From contig NZ_OX336253.1 of NCBI RefSeq assembly GCF_946902045.1, forward strand, positions 1,984,001 to 2,048,000: 64,000 nt of DNA, written 5' to 3'. Every line of letters begins with the position of its first letter. Position 1 is the first letter of the stretch. This DNA comes from Neisseria sp. Marseille-Q5346. GTDB lineage: Bacteria > Pseudomonadota > Gammaproteobacteria > Burkholderiales > Neisseriaceae. The notes under the pieces were generated by a model. That model saw only the letters and a list, made by a program, of their open reading frames with translations. It did not search any database and was not told the origin of the DNA. The translations under genes and the position numbers were made by a program. Shown here in pieces: positions 37,017-45,822 of the stretch.

Positions 37017-37550
37017 ATGTTTGAACAAGAAGACGAATGGGTCAGCAAAACCCAAATGAAAAAGCAGATGAACGATTTGCAGGCTTTGGGTATGGAATTG
37101 ACCAAGCTCTCCAGCGATACGTTGAAAAAAATCGGCTTGGACGAAGAGCTATTCGAGGCCATCGCCACCTATAAAAAAATCACGTCCAACAGCGCGCTCA
37201 AACGCCAAGCCCAATTTATCGGCCGCCTAATGCGTGATACCGACCCTGCGCCCATCGAAGCTTATTTGGCCAAACTGCGCGGCGACAATACGGCACACAA
37301 TGCCTTTTTGCAACGCGTCGAGCAGGCGCGTACCCGACTGTTGGCAGACGATGGCGCGATTACCCAATTTATGGCCGATTTTCCGCAAGCCGACGCCGGC
37401 AAATTACGCACCTTGATCCGCAACACTAAAAAAGAGCAGGAACAAAACAAACCGCCGAAAAACTTCCGCGCGCTGTTCCAAGAAATTAAAGCAGTGATGG
37501 AGGTCGGTCAATCCGATGCTTCAGAAGAAGGGCAGGATTGGGAAGAATAA
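37017..37550 (+). CDS. darP: Dual-action ribosomal maturation protein DarP (YjgA)
   Basis: A 177-residue protein of the YjgA/DUF615 family: WVSKTQMKKQMNDLQALGMELTKLS, the RQAQFIGRLMRDTDPAPIEAYLAKLRG segment and the LRTLIRNTKKEQEQNKPPKNFRALFQEIK tail. It associates with late 50S precursors and helps peptidyl-transferase-centre maturation. Highly charged, no membrane segment. It is divergent from pmbA, a pairing that is common in proteobacteria. Confidence 0.92.
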   Translation: MFEQEDEWVSKTQMKKQMNDLQALGMELTKLSSDTLKKIGLDEELFEAIATYKKITSNSALKRQAQFIGRLMRDTDPAPIEAYLAKLRGDNTAHNAFLQRVEQARTRLLADDGAITQFMADFPQADAGKLRTLIRNTKKEQEQNKPPKNFRALFQEIKAVMEVGQSDASEEGQDWEE

Positions 37551-37556
37551 ACCCTT

Positions 37557-37595
37557 AAGGCCGTCTGAAAACGGATTGCGGTTTTCAGACGGCCT
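37557..37595. repeat. darP terminator, copy 1 of a 39-bp direct repeat
   Basis: An uptake-sequence hairpin with the non-uptake loop ACGGATTGC. The same 39 bases with two differences recur at 38339-38377 in the same orientation, on the far side of the lipoprotein gene. Confidence 0.85.
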
Positions 37596-37622
37596 GTATC
37601 GTAATACTGAAGGAGGATGACC

Positions 37623-38333
37623 ATGAAATTTTGCCGCTTTGTACCTGCCTTGTTAATTAGTGCACTAACCCTGAATGGTTGTACTGTCTTTCTTTGGGGA
37701 GAGAACAACCCATTCCATAAAATCACAACCGAAAAAACCGTTGCCAAAGACAATATTCAAGCATTTGGCGTGGTTGCCAAAGACAATACGCAACTGGAAA
37801 CAGGCAGCCTGGTCATGATGGGCAAAAAATATTGGTTTGTCGTTAATCCTAAAGATTCGGCCAAGTTGAAGGCGGTCTTGGATGTTAAATTGGACAAACA
37901 GTTTCAAATGGTTCAGCAAAACCCAAGATATGCGTATAAGGCTTTGCCGGTCGAATTGAAATCCCCTGAAGCGCAAACTTTCCGCTCGAATTTCTGCCTG
38001 CGTTACGATACTCAAAAAGCTGCCGAGATTGTTAAGTTGAAACAGCTGGCGTTCAAGCCGGTCGAACTCGAGGACGAAACTGTCTACACACGGTGTATTT
38101 CTACCGAAGGTCATTATTACGCAACGCCGAAAAATGTTGCTGAAGACCGCCGTTTTGATACTGCCGTCCCAGTCAGAATTTATTATACGGAAACCAAAAA
38201 AAGCACTGACGTTCAGAAGTTGACGGAGAATATCCTGCAAACGCCATTCACATTGGCTTTGGATGCAGTCGGCGCAGTGATAGCAGTCCCCTATGTCGTA
38301 GTCAGTGAAATTATCGATGCTTCACGCAAATAA
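37623..38333 (+). CDS. Putative lipoprotein of unknown function
   Basis: A 236-residue protein with a lipoprotein signal (lipobox LNGC, Cys at about residue 20). The ATG at 37623 is 6 nt after AAGGAGG; an ATG touching that ribosome-binding site at 37617 is too close. The mature part has a repeated look (EKTVAKDNIQAFGVVAKDNTQLETGSLVMMGKKYWFVV) and a C-terminal hydrophobic segment (about 205-228, FTLALDAVGAVIAVPYVVVSEII). No family is recognised. It is bracketed by near-identical terminators, which suggests a cassette inserted between darP and recJ. Confidence 0.7.
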   Translation: MKFCRFVPALLISALTLNGCTVFLWGENNPFHKITTEKTVAKDNIQAFGVVAKDNTQLETGSLVMMGKKYWFVVNPKDSAKLKAVLDVKLDKQFQMVQQNPRYAYKALPVELKSPEAQTFRSNFCLRYDTQKAAEIVKLKQLAFKPVELEDETVYTRCISTEGHYYATPKNVAEDRRFDTAVPVRIYYTETKKSTDVQKLTENILQTPFTLALDAVGAVIAVPYVVVSEIIDASRK

Positions 38334-38338
38334 TATCC

Positions 38339-38377
38339 AAGGCCGTCTGAAAACGGATTGCAGGTTTCAGACGGCCT
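38339..38377. repeat. Copy 2 of the 39-bp terminator repeat
   Basis: 37 of 39 bases match 37557-37595, the first 23 perfectly, including the loop outside the uptake sequence. It ends the lipoprotein gene and precedes recJ. Confidence 0.85.
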
Positions 38378-38441
38378 TCCCTACCTTAAAATAAACGCTT
38401 CAAAAATATATTAATTTTCTCTCTATTTAATCCCACATACC

Positions 38442-40142
38442 ATGTCCGTCAAAATCCAAACACGCTCCATTAATCCGACTGTTTTCAACGAATTGCTCAC
38501 TGCCGGTACCGATCCTTTGATTGCGCGGCTGTGTGCCGCGCGTGATGTGCAAAGTCCGGCCGAGTTGGACGACAAGCTTGGAGCTCTTTTGCCGTATCAA
38601 ACGTTGACAAACTGCGAAGCTGCCGCCGACCGTTTGGCGGATGCGATTGAGCGTCAGGAAAAAATCCTGATTGTCGCCGACTACGATGCCGACGGTGCGA
38701 CGGCGTGCTCCGTCGGTATGAGCGGTTTGGCGGCGATGGGGGCGAAAGTGGATTTTCTCGTGCCCAACCGCTTTGAACACGGCTACGGCTTAACGCCCGA
38801 GCTGGCTGAAATCGCGGCAGAGCAAGGTGTGGATTTGTTGGTAACAGTGGATAACGGTATCGCCAGCATTGCAGGCGTGGCGCGTGCGCAGGAGTTGGGT
38901 TTGGATGTGATTGTGACCGACCACCATCTGCCTGCCGAGACTGTACCCGACTGCATCATCGTCAATCCAAACCAAAAAGGCTGCAGTTTCCAAAGCAAAA
39001 GCTTGGCGGGCGTGGGCGTGATTTTTTATGTATTGATGGCTTTGCGTGCCGAACTGCGTTGTCGCAATTATTTTTCAGACGGCCTAAAAGAGCCGAATTT
39101 GGGTGACCTTTTGGATTTGGTCGCACTCGGTACCGTTGCCGACGTCGTCACTCTGGACCACAACAACCGTATCCTCGTGTCGCAAGGTTTGAAACGGATG
39201 CGTTTGGGCAAAATGCGCCCCGGTATCCGCGCCTTATTTGAAGTGGCGCGACGGGATTGGCGCAAGGCTCAGCCGTTTGATATGGGCTTTGCGTTGGGAC
39301 CGCGCATCAATGCGGCCGGACGGCTGGACGATATGTCGGTCGGCATTGCCTGTCTATTGGCGCGAGATGATGCCGAGGCGCAGGAACTGGCGGCTCAGTT
39401 AAACAACCTCAATATCGAACGCCGCGAAATCGAGCAGTCTATGCTGCAAGACGCACTGAACGCCTTTCCTGAAACCCTGCCTTCAGGGCAGACGACTTTG
39501 GTGGCATATCGCGATGACTTCCATCAAGGCGTGGTCGGCATTGTTGCCAGCCGCCTCAAAGACCGTTTTTATCGTCCGACCATCGTGTTTGCGCCTGCCG
39601 ACAACGGCGAAGTGCGCGGTTCGGGACGCTCCATTCCCAATCTGCACCTACGCGATGCTTTGGACTTGGTGTCAAAACGCCATCCCGATTTGATTTTGAA
39701 ATTCGGCGGACACGCAATGGCGGCGGGTTTGAGCATACTTGAACACAATATCCCCGCGTTTCAGACGGCCTTTGAAGAAGCCGTGCGCGAGATGGTGTGC
39801 GAAGACGATTTGTCGCAAACCTTCATCACCGACGGCAGCCTGCCTGCCCGCGATATTACGCTGGAACAGGCGCAGAACCTTGCCCGACATGTTTGGGGGC
39901 AGGGCTTTGCGCCGCCGAGTTTTACCGACGAATTTCACGTCATCCGCCAGCAGCCTTTGGGTGCGGAAGGCAAACACAAAAAAGTCTGGCTGCAAAAAGA
40001 CGGCTATGAATTTGAAGCCATGTTTTGGCGTTGCAGCGAAGACATTCCCGAATACATCCGCACGGTGTACCGCCCCGTTGCCAACGAATGGCGGAATAAT
40101 CTCGAATTGCAGCTTTATATCGACTACTGGGAAGCCGCGTAA
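38442..40142 (+). CDS. recJ: Single-stranded-DNA-specific exonuclease RecJ
   Basis: A 566-residue DHH-family 5'-3' exonuclease of recombination and mismatch repair. Motif I is VADYDADGATA, motif III is the DHH in VTDHHLPAE, followed by GVGVIFYVLMALRAEL and LVALGTVADVVTL, the DHHA1 part with GSGRSI and FGGHAMAAGLS, and an OB-like C-terminus. Length is typical. It contains in-frame uptake sequences. It ends 18 bp before the DMT transporter gene. Confidence 0.95.
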   Translation: MSVKIQTRSINPTVFNELLTAGTDPLIARLCAARDVQSPAELDDKLGALLPYQTLTNCEAAADRLADAIERQEKILIVADYDADGATACSVGMSGLAAMGAKVDFLVPNRFEHGYGLTPELAEIAAEQGVDLLVTVDNGIASIAGVARAQELGLDVIVTDHHLPAETVPDCIIVNPNQKGCSFQSKSLAGVGVIFYVLMALRAELRCRNYFSDGLKEPNLGDLLDLVALGTVADVVTLDHNNRILVSQGLKRMRLGKMRPGIRALFEVARRDWRKAQPFDMGFALGPRINAAGRLDDMSVGIACLLARDDAEAQELAAQLNNLNIERREIEQSMLQDALNAFPETLPSGQTTLVAYRDDFHQGVVGIVASRLKDRFYRPTIVFAPADNGEVRGSGRSIPNLHLRDALDLVSKRHPDLILKFGGHAMAAGLSILEHNIPAFQTAFEEAVREMVCEDDLSQTFITDGSLPARDITLEQAQNLARHVWGQGFAPPSFTDEFHVIRQQPLGAEGKHKKVWLQKDGYEFEAMFWRCSEDIPEYIRTVYRPVANEWRNNLELQLYIDYWEAA

Positions 40143-40160
40143 GTAAAGGCCGTCTGAAAA

Positions 40161-41096
40161 ATGAAGAAACAAAAACCTTGGCTCGGCTTTTCATTGGCGT
40201 TGCTTGCCACCATGACTTGGGGTTCGCTGCCGGTCATCGCTCAACAGGCCTTAAAAGCCGTCGATGCGCCCACGCTGGTATGGATACGCTTTTTAGTGGC
40301 TTCGCTGGTGTTGTTTGCGTTGTTGGGGCTGACCGGCAAGCTGCCGAGGCCGTCTGAATTTTCCAAGCAAACCTTATTTTTATTGTTGTTGGGCATTATC
40401 GGCATTTCTGCCAACTTTGTGCTTGTTGCCATGGGTTTGCACTATATTTCTCCGACAACCACGCAGGTGTTGTGGCAACTCTCGCCCTTTACCATGATTT
40501 TGGTCGGCGTTGGCGTGTTTAAAGAAGCCTTTACGCACTGGCAGAAAATCGGCTTGATGCTTTTGCTGACGGGTTTGGTCATGTTTTTCAACGATAAATT
40601 TGGCGAACTTTTCAGCTTGGGCAGCTACGCGGTTGGCGTGATGATGGCGGCTTCGGGCAGCATGATTTGGGTGTGCTACGGTGTGGCGCAAAAACTTTTG
40701 TCCAAACATTTCAATTCGCAACAAATTCTGCTCATGATTTATTTTTGCAGCAGCTTTGTTTTCCTGCCGTTTGCCGAACCGTCTCAAATCGCCCATATCG
40801 GCAATCCGTTTTTATGGGGCTGCTTTATCTATTGCTGTTTGAACACGCTGATCGGCTACGGTTCATTCGGCGAAGCGCTCAATCATTGGGACGCTTCAAA
40901 AGTCAGTATCGTAACCACGCTGATTCCTGTATTCACCATGATATTTTCCACCATCGGCCATCATCTCGCCCCCGATTATTTTGCCGCTTCGGATATGAAT
41001 CTCGTCAGCTATGTGGGTGCTATGGTGGTTGTGGCCGGCGCATTGCTGGCTGTGGCCGGAGAGAAAGTGATGGGGCTTTTTTTGAGAAAGATATAA
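40161..41096 (+). CDS. DMT-family transporter (EamA)
   Basis: A 311-residue inner-membrane protein with about ten helices arranged as two EamA repeats (each about 140 residues; the first begins FSLALLATMTWGSLPVIAQQAL, the second near GSYAVGVMMAASGSMIWVCYGVAQ). The substrate is not predictable; metabolite or amino-acid export is usual for the family. The ATG directly follows an uptake sequence (AAAGGCCGTCTGAAAA-ATG), whose AAGG is the only Shine-Dalgarno-like stretch. It starts 18 bp after recJ. Confidence 0.85.
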   Translation: MKKQKPWLGFSLALLATMTWGSLPVIAQQALKAVDAPTLVWIRFLVASLVLFALLGLTGKLPRPSEFSKQTLFLLLLGIIGISANFVLVAMGLHYISPTTTQVLWQLSPFTMILVGVGVFKEAFTHWQKIGLMLLLTGLVMFFNDKFGELFSLGSYAVGVMMAASGSMIWVCYGVAQKLLSKHFNSQQILLMIYFCSSFVFLPFAEPSQIAHIGNPFLWGCFIYCCLNTLIGYGSFGEALNHWDASKVSIVTTLIPVFTMIFSTIGHHLAPDYFAASDMNLVSYVGAMVVVAGALLAVAGEKVMGLFLRKI

Positions 41097-41123
41097 AGCA
41101 TTTATTGTAAAACAGAATAAAAC

Positions 41124-41155
41124 AAGGCCGTCTGAAACAGGTTTCAGACGGCCTT
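41124..41155. terminator. Paired uptake-sequence terminator
   Basis: A 15-bp stem AAGGCCGTCTGAAAC / GTTTCAGACGGCCTT with a 2-nt gap between the converging DMT transporter and aldehyde dehydrogenase genes. Confidence 0.8.
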
Positions 41156-41191
41156 TATATTTTTTAAATCAGATTAATGTGAAACGGCGGA

Positions 41192-42670
41192 TTAATAGAA
41201 GCCTTCGCGTTCTTCACGGGTGCTGATGTAGATGTTTTTCACTTGGGTGTAGGCGGCGAGCATCATTTTGTGGGTTTCGCGGCCGATACCTGAAGTTTTG
41301 TAGCCGCCAAACGGCGCGCCGGCAGGCAGGCGGTTGTAGCAGTTTACCCAAACGCGGCCGGTTTCCAATGCGTTGGAAACGCGCAGGCAGCGGTTGATGT
41401 CGGTACTCCACACTGCGCCGCCCAAGCCGTATTCGCTGTCGTTGGCCATTTTGATGACTTCTTCTTCGGTTTTGAATTTAATCACGGTGGCAACCGGGCC
41501 GAAGATTTCTTCTTGGGAAACACGGGCTTCGTTGCTGGCTTCAATCAAAGTAGGCTCGACAAATTCGCCTTTGCCCAATTCGCCTTCGATTTTTTTACCG
41601 CCGGTAATGATGCGGCAGCCTTCTTGTTCACCGATTTTGACATATTTCAAAATGGTCTCGAGTTGACCGGCATTGACTTGCGAACCCATTTGGGTGTCGT
41701 CTTCCCAAGGCAGGCCGACTTTGATTTTTTTGAATTCTTCAGCCAAAGCATTGACGAATTTGTCGTAAATGCCTTCTTGTACAAAAATGCGCGAACCGGC
41801 GCAGCACACTTGGCCTTGGTTGAACAAAATACCTTTTTGCGCGCCTTCGAGGGCTTTGTCGAAAGGCATATCGTCGAAGAAGATGTTGGCGGATTTGCCG
41901 CCCAACTCCAAAGTGGACGGAATCAGTAATTCGGCAGCGGCGATGCCGACGCGACGGCCGACTTCGGTTGAGCCGGTAAAGGCCAGTTTGTTGAAGCCTT
42001 TGTGGTGCAGCATGTATTCGCCGGATTTGGAACCGCGGCCGGTAATCACGTTCAACACGCCTTTAGGCAGCAGGTGGTTGATTTTTTGAGCGAGGGACAA
42101 CAGGCTCAATGAAGTGCTGGAAGAAGGGTGGATGACGATGGTACAACCTGCGGCCAATGCCGGAGCGATTTTCCATGCGGCCATCAAGAATGGGAAGTTC
42201 CAAGGAATGATTTGGCCGACAACGCCGATCGGTTCGCGCAGAACGATGGACAGGTCTTCTGCATCAAGCTGGGTCGCAGTGCCTTCTTCGCCGCGGATCA
42301 CGCTGGCGAAATAGCGGAAATGGTCGGAAGCCAAAGGTACGTCGGCAGCGCGGGTTTCGCGGATGGGTTTGCCGTTGTCCAAGGTTTCCTGCAGAGCAAA
42401 CAATTCGGCGTTTTCGTCAATCACATCGGCGATTTTGTTTAAAATGGCCGCACGTTCGGCAGTCGTGGTTTTACGCCATGTTTTAAACGCTTCTTGTGCA
42501 GCGGCTACGGCAGCATCAACATCGGCATCGGTTGCGTCTGTGAACTTGGCCAACTCATCGCCATTGGCAGGGTTGTAAGAGGATAAAAGTTTGCCTTCGC
42601 TACCTTTTGTCCATTCGCCGTTGATTAAAAGGCCGTATTCTTTATCAAACACATTTAAATCTTTTGCCAT
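41192..42670 (-). CDS. NAD(P)-dependent aldehyde dehydrogenase
   Basis: A 492-residue ALDH-superfamily enzyme oxidising an aldehyde to the acid. The catalytic Glu is in LELGGKSANIFF and the catalytic Cys in FNQGQVCCAGSRIFV; the cofactor segment GQIIPWNFPFLMAAWKIAPALAAG is intact. Closest look is to acetaldehyde dehydrogenases of the ExaC/AldB type, inferred partly from the divergent alcohol dehydrogenase. RBS AAGGAGA precedes the ATG. A palindromic operator overlaps its proposed -10 box. Confidence 0.92.
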   Translation of the reverse strand: MAKDLNVFDKEYGLLINGEWTKGSEGKLLSSYNPANGDELAKFTDATDADVDAAVAAAQEAFKTWRKTTTAERAAILNKIADVIDENAELFALQETLDNGKPIRETRAADVPLASDHFRYFASVIRGEEGTATQLDAEDLSIVLREPIGVVGQIIPWNFPFLMAAWKIAPALAAGCTIVIHPSSSTSLSLLSLAQKINHLLPKGVLNVITGRGSKSGEYMLHHKGFNKLAFTGSTEVGRRVGIAAAELLIPSTLELGGKSANIFFDDMPFDKALEGAQKGILFNQGQVCCAGSRIFVQEGIYDKFVNALAEEFKKIKVGLPWEDDTQMGSQVNAGQLETILKYVKIGEQEGCRIITGGKKIEGELGKGEFVEPTLIEASNEARVSQEEIFGPVATVIKFKTEEEVIKMANDSEYGLGGAVWSTDINRCLRVSNALETGRVWVNCYNRLPAGAPFGGYKTSGIGRETHKMMLAAYTQVKNIYISTREEREGFY

Positions 42671-42759
42671 AATGCTGTCTCCTTAATGAATGGGAATAGG
42701 TGTTTTGCACCATGAAAAACAGCTTATGCTTTTTTCTTTTTAAGTTCAAGTACTAAAAA

Positions 42760-42789
42760 TGAGAATATTCTCAAAATTTACATTTGCAA
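42760..42789 (-). promoter_or_regulatory. Aldehyde dehydrogenase promoter with palindromic operator
   Basis: The 14-bp perfect palindrome TGAGAATATTCTCA (42760-42773) contains a leftward -10 TATTCT; a TTGCAA lies 16 bp upstream at 42784-42789. The operator covers the -10, as expected for a repressor site. Confidence 0.5.
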
Positions 42790-42937
42790 TGTTGTTTCAT
42801 GTAGCAGGCCGTCTGAAAAATAAAGGATTTGATTGAAATAAAAGTGCATTTGTTAATATATTTAAAGATTTATAGGGATTAAATGGATTTTGTTATGGTA
42901 TAACATTATAAACCATTGTTTTAAAAAAGATTATGGG

Positions 42938-42973
42938 TTGACGGTTTAGGGTATGGGGAGTATTCTCATTTAT
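42938..42973 (+). promoter_or_regulatory. Alcohol dehydrogenase promoter with a related operator
   Basis: -35 TTGACG (42938-42943), a 17-bp spacer and -10 TATTCT (42961-42966). The -10 is inside GGGAGTATTCTC, which matches the palindrome at 42760 in 10 of 12 positions. It is 38 bp before the ATG. Confidence 0.6.
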
Positions 42974-43010
42974 AGCTAAACAGTTTTTCAACACCCTAGG
43001 AGACTCTCTC

Positions 43011-44054
43011 ATGAAAATGCATGCTGTGGTAGTAAACAAAGATGTAGCAGGTGATGTAGAAGTTGTTGAACGCGAACTGCGTCCGCTGGAATACGGCGAG
43101 GCGTTAGTGGAAGTCGAGTATTGCGGCGTGTGCCACACCGACTTGCACGTTGCGGCAGGCGATTACGGCGACAAACCGGGTCGCGTGTTAGGACACGAAG
43201 GCATCGGTTTGGTTAAAGAAGTTGCCGACGGTGTGAAAAATCTGAAAGTTGGCGACCGTGTCAGCATCGCATGGCTGTTCCAAAGCTGTGGTTCTTGCGA
43301 ATACTGTAATACCGGCCGCGAAACCTTGTGCCGCTCTGTATTGAACGCAGGCTATACTGCCGACGGCGGTATGGCGACCCACTGTATCGTGAGTGCCGAT
43401 TACGCGGTCAAAGTCCCTGATGGTTTGGATCCTGCGCAAGCTTCGAGCATCACTTGTGCCGGTGTAACCACTTATAAAGCCATTAAAGTTTCCGGCGTTC
43501 GTCCGGGCCAATGGATTGCGATTTACGGTGCAGGCGGTTTGGGCAACTTGGCGGTTCAATACGCGAAAAAAGTATTTGGCGCGCATGTCGTCGCCATCGA
43601 CATCAACGATGAAAAACTGGCATTCGCTAAAGAAAGCGGCGCAGATTTGGTAATCAATGCCGCCAAAGAAGATGCGGCTCAAGTCATCCAAGAGAAAACC
43701 GGCGGCGCACACGCAGCCGTTGTAACAGCCGTATCTGCTGCTGCCTTCAATTCAGGCGTTAACTGCGTCCGCGCAGGCGGCCGTGTCGTTGCAGTCGGCT
43801 TGCCACCTGAGTCTATGGACTTGTCTATCCCACGTTTGGTATTGGACGGCATCGAAGTGGTCGGCTCTCTGGTCGGTACCCGCAAAGATTTGGAAGAAGC
43901 ATTCCAATTCGGCGCAGAAGGTTTGGTTGTACCTAAAGTCGAATTGCGTGCTTTGGATGAAGCGCCTGCCATCTTCCAAGAAATGCGCGAAGGTAAAATT
44001 ACCGGCCGTATGGTGATTGATATGAACAAAGAGTGCAGCTGCATTCATCACTAA
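43011..44054 (+). CDS. adhP: Zinc-dependent alcohol dehydrogenase
   Basis: A 347-residue medium-chain dehydrogenase. The catalytic zinc ligands are in [16 protein letters not shown] and GHEGIG, the structural zinc in [15 protein letters not shown], and the NAD fold in [15 protein letters not shown]. It resembles AdhP-type ethanol-active enzymes, giving acetaldehyde for the divergent aldehyde dehydrogenase. RBS TAGGAGA lies before ATG. The pair would form an ethanol-to-acetate route under a shared operator. Confidence 0.92.
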   Translation: MKMHAVVVNKDVAGDVEVVERELRPLEYGEALVEVEYCGVCHTDLHVAAGDYGDKPGRVLGHEGIGLVKEVADGVKNLKVGDRVSIAWLFQSCGSCEYCNTGRETLCRSVLNAGYTADGGMATHCIVSADYAVKVPDGLDPAQASSITCAGVTTYKAIKVSGVRPGQWIAIYGAGGLGNLAVQYAKKVFGAHVVAIDINDEKLAFAKESGADLVINAAKEDAAQVIQEKTGGAHAAVVTAVSAAAFNSGVNCVRAGGRVVAVGLPPESMDLSIPRLVLDGIEVVGSLVGTRKDLEEAFQFGAEGLVVPKVELRALDEAPAIFQEMREGKITGRMVIDMNKECSCIHH

Positions 44055-44071
44055 TCAAATGATTCCGTGAC

Positions 44072-44107
44072 AAAAAGGCCGTCTGAACAATTTCAGACGG
44101 CCTTTTT
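44072..44107. terminator. Convergent uptake-sequence terminator
   Basis: A 16-bp stem AAAAAGGCCGTCTGAA / TTCAGACGGCCTTTTT with a 4-nt loop between adhP and the pseudouridine synthase gene. Confidence 0.85.
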
Positions 44108-44122
44108 TATTGGATTGGATAA

Positions 44123-45046
44123 CTACAGCGTAAAGCCGCTTTCAAATACGCGGATTTCTCCGCTGACAGGATCGTTAAACTCTATTCTTTTGGCCAGAAG
44201 TTTTAAAGGTTTATCGTAGTCTTCATCACCGGCCGCCAAGGGGGTAGGGTAAAGCGCATCGTTCATCAACGGCATGTTCAAACTCATCATATGCACGCGG
44301 AGCTGGTGTTTCTTTCCTGTATGCGGCGTGAGGCGGTAGAGGCTGAATGCGCCGCGGTTTTCGATAAGTTCGATGGTCGTGTGGGCGTTGGGTTCTCCTT
44401 CCGTTTCCCGCGTGAGAAAGAATTTTTCGCCGCGTTCCATTCGGGATGAAATATCCAGCGGATAGTCCAAATCCGTCCGCGTCGGCGCCACCGCTTCATA
44501 GGTTTTTCGGACGGTTTTTTCTTGGAACATGGTCTGATAATCGCGACGCGTGGCAGGGTTGAGCGAAAGCAGCATAACGCCTGCCGTATCTTTATCCAAG
44601 CGATGAATCGGCGTAATGTCTTCAACATTCAAATGCTGCAATTCAGGCCGCAAACGCAGGCGCGTGAGCAGGGTTTCCCGCAAAAACCTGCCGCTGGGGA
44701 TGACGGGCAGAAAATGCGGTTTGTCCACCACAATCAAATGCTCATCAATATGTAAAATCTTTTCTTCAAACGGAATATGCGGCTCGCTCTCACGGCTGGT
44801 TTCACGGTAATAAAACATCGTCTTGCCGGGTTCGAACAAGGTATTCTCATCAAACGGCGCGCCATCCGCGCCCACCACAAAACCGCTGTTCAGCCGCCGC
44901 CGCCAGTTTTCTTCGCCGACAAAGGGAAAATGAGCGCATAAAAAATGCAGCAGCGGCAAGCCGTAAAACTGCTTTTCATGCGGCAAAACCAAGTAGCTGG
45001 GTTTAACACCGTCTAAAAGGGGGAGGGGATTGGTACGTTTTTTCAT
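44123..45046 (-). CDS. RluA-family pseudouridine synthase
   Basis: A 307-residue RNA pseudouridine synthase. The catalytic Asp is in the signature HRLDKDTAGVMLLS; the family segments VDKPHFLPVIPSG and GKKHQLRVHM are present. The N-terminal part (about residues 1-90) resembles the extended leader of a proteobacterial subgroup. Which RNA position it modifies (23S rRNA or tRNA) cannot be decided from sequence. Single gene. Confidence 0.88.
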   Translation of the reverse strand: MKKRTNPLPLLDGVKPSYLVLPHEKQFYGLPLLHFLCAHFPFVGEENWRRRLNSGFVVGADGAPFDENTLFEPGKTMFYYRETSRESEPHIPFEEKILHIDEHLIVVDKPHFLPVIPSGRFLRETLLTRLRLRPELQHLNVEDITPIHRLDKDTAGVMLLSLNPATRRDYQTMFQEKTVRKTYEAVAPTRTDLDYPLDISSRMERGEKFFLTRETEGEPNAHTTIELIENRGAFSLYRLTPHTGKKHQLRVHMMSLNMPLMNDALYPTPLAAGDEDYDKPLKLLAKRIEFNDPVSGEIRVFESGFTL

Positions 45047-45255
45047 GCGGCGGATTGTACTCGGTTTTTAGGATTTTTTCAGACGGCCTTGTTTATATGG
45101 AAAATAAACTTCTAATAACGGATATGTAGTGATGCAGGTTTTGTGCTTAAATAGATTCTTCAACCGACCAAAGAAACTGGTTTTGTTTGAACTTGCTTTT
45201 GTGGCATAAATTAAAGAAATGATAAAGAAGCAATATTTGAGAAAAGGAGAATATC

Positions 45256-45558
45256 ATGCAGAAAGAAATCAGCATAATCATCATGTTATCCGCGTTTTCC
45301 GTATCCGCTATGGTGGGAGGGGAAGTTCGGCTTGGTAAGAATAAGGCATACGATAATGAGTATGAACTTGTGGTAGAGCATGAAGTAAATGAAGAAGTTT
45401 CACAATTAAATCAAGACGAGTATGCAGCACATCCAATACGCAACGATAGCGACGTCATGCAGTCAGGAAAAGCAGCTTCAGGCAGACAAGCCGTTTCCCA
45501 ATACGGAAAACCTAATTTGCCGCCTGTACGCTTAAATCCGCATCCTTCACGACCTTGA
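45256..45558 (+). CDS. Small secreted protein of unknown function
   Basis: A 100-residue protein with a signal-peptide-like N-terminus (MQKEISIIIMLSAFSVSAMVGGE) and a polar, Glu/Asn-rich remainder ending QYGKPNLPPVRLNPHPSRP. A strong ribosome-binding site (AAAAGGAG) precedes the ATG and a terminator follows 11 nt after the stop, which supports a real gene. It is the last host gene before the prophage. No family recognised. Confidence 0.6.
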   Translation: MQKEISIIIMLSAFSVSAMVGGEVRLGKNKAYDNEYELVVEHEVNEEVSQLNQDEYAAHPIRNDSDVMQSGKAASGRQAVSQYGKPNLPPVRLNPHPSRP

Positions 45559-45569
45559 TTGCAAAATCA

Positions 45570-45603
45570 AAGGGCTGCTCCATTTGTTTGGGCAGCCCTT
45601 TTG
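45570..45603 (+). terminator. Terminator of the small secreted protein gene
   Basis: AAGGGCTGC / GCAGCCCTT with a 13-nt loop, then TTTTG. Confidence 0.8.
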
Positions 45604-45790
45604 TTTCGTTGGCTCACTCACATTTTTGTTTGCGCAAAACGAGTTTGTAATCGGTTTTAATACTAGTTTGATCGCCTGAAACCCAATGAGATAAATATAT
45701 AGAGTCTCTGAGATAATTGGGATTATTTTGGATGGAGCGGGATTTGGTGGGATTGATTTTGTGAAAAGTAGTTTCATAGAGTGCAATAAA

Positions 45791-45815
45791 AAGACGAGTA
45801 TAATTTGCTCGTCTT
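45791..45815. terminator. Terminator after gpG
   Basis: AAGACGAG / CTCGTCTT with a 9-nt loop and T-runs on both strands; it closes the leftward late operon 8 nt after the gpG stop. The 45,604-45,822 gap contains no gene. Confidence 0.75.
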
Positions 45816-45822
45816 TTTTTGT

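Larger units (their letters stand above)
42671..43010. other. Divergent promoter region of the aldehyde/alcohol dehydrogenase pair
   Basis: 340 bp with no gene. It holds two related palindromic elements overlapping the two -10 boxes (separate entries), one uptake sequence near 42809, and AT-rich DNA between. Confidence 0.6.

Noticed and set aside
45604..45822. A hidden remnant of the capsid or scaffold gene after gpG
   Set aside because: No frame in this gap resembles a capsid or protease; it contains only AT-rich DNA, the candidate phage end and a terminator.
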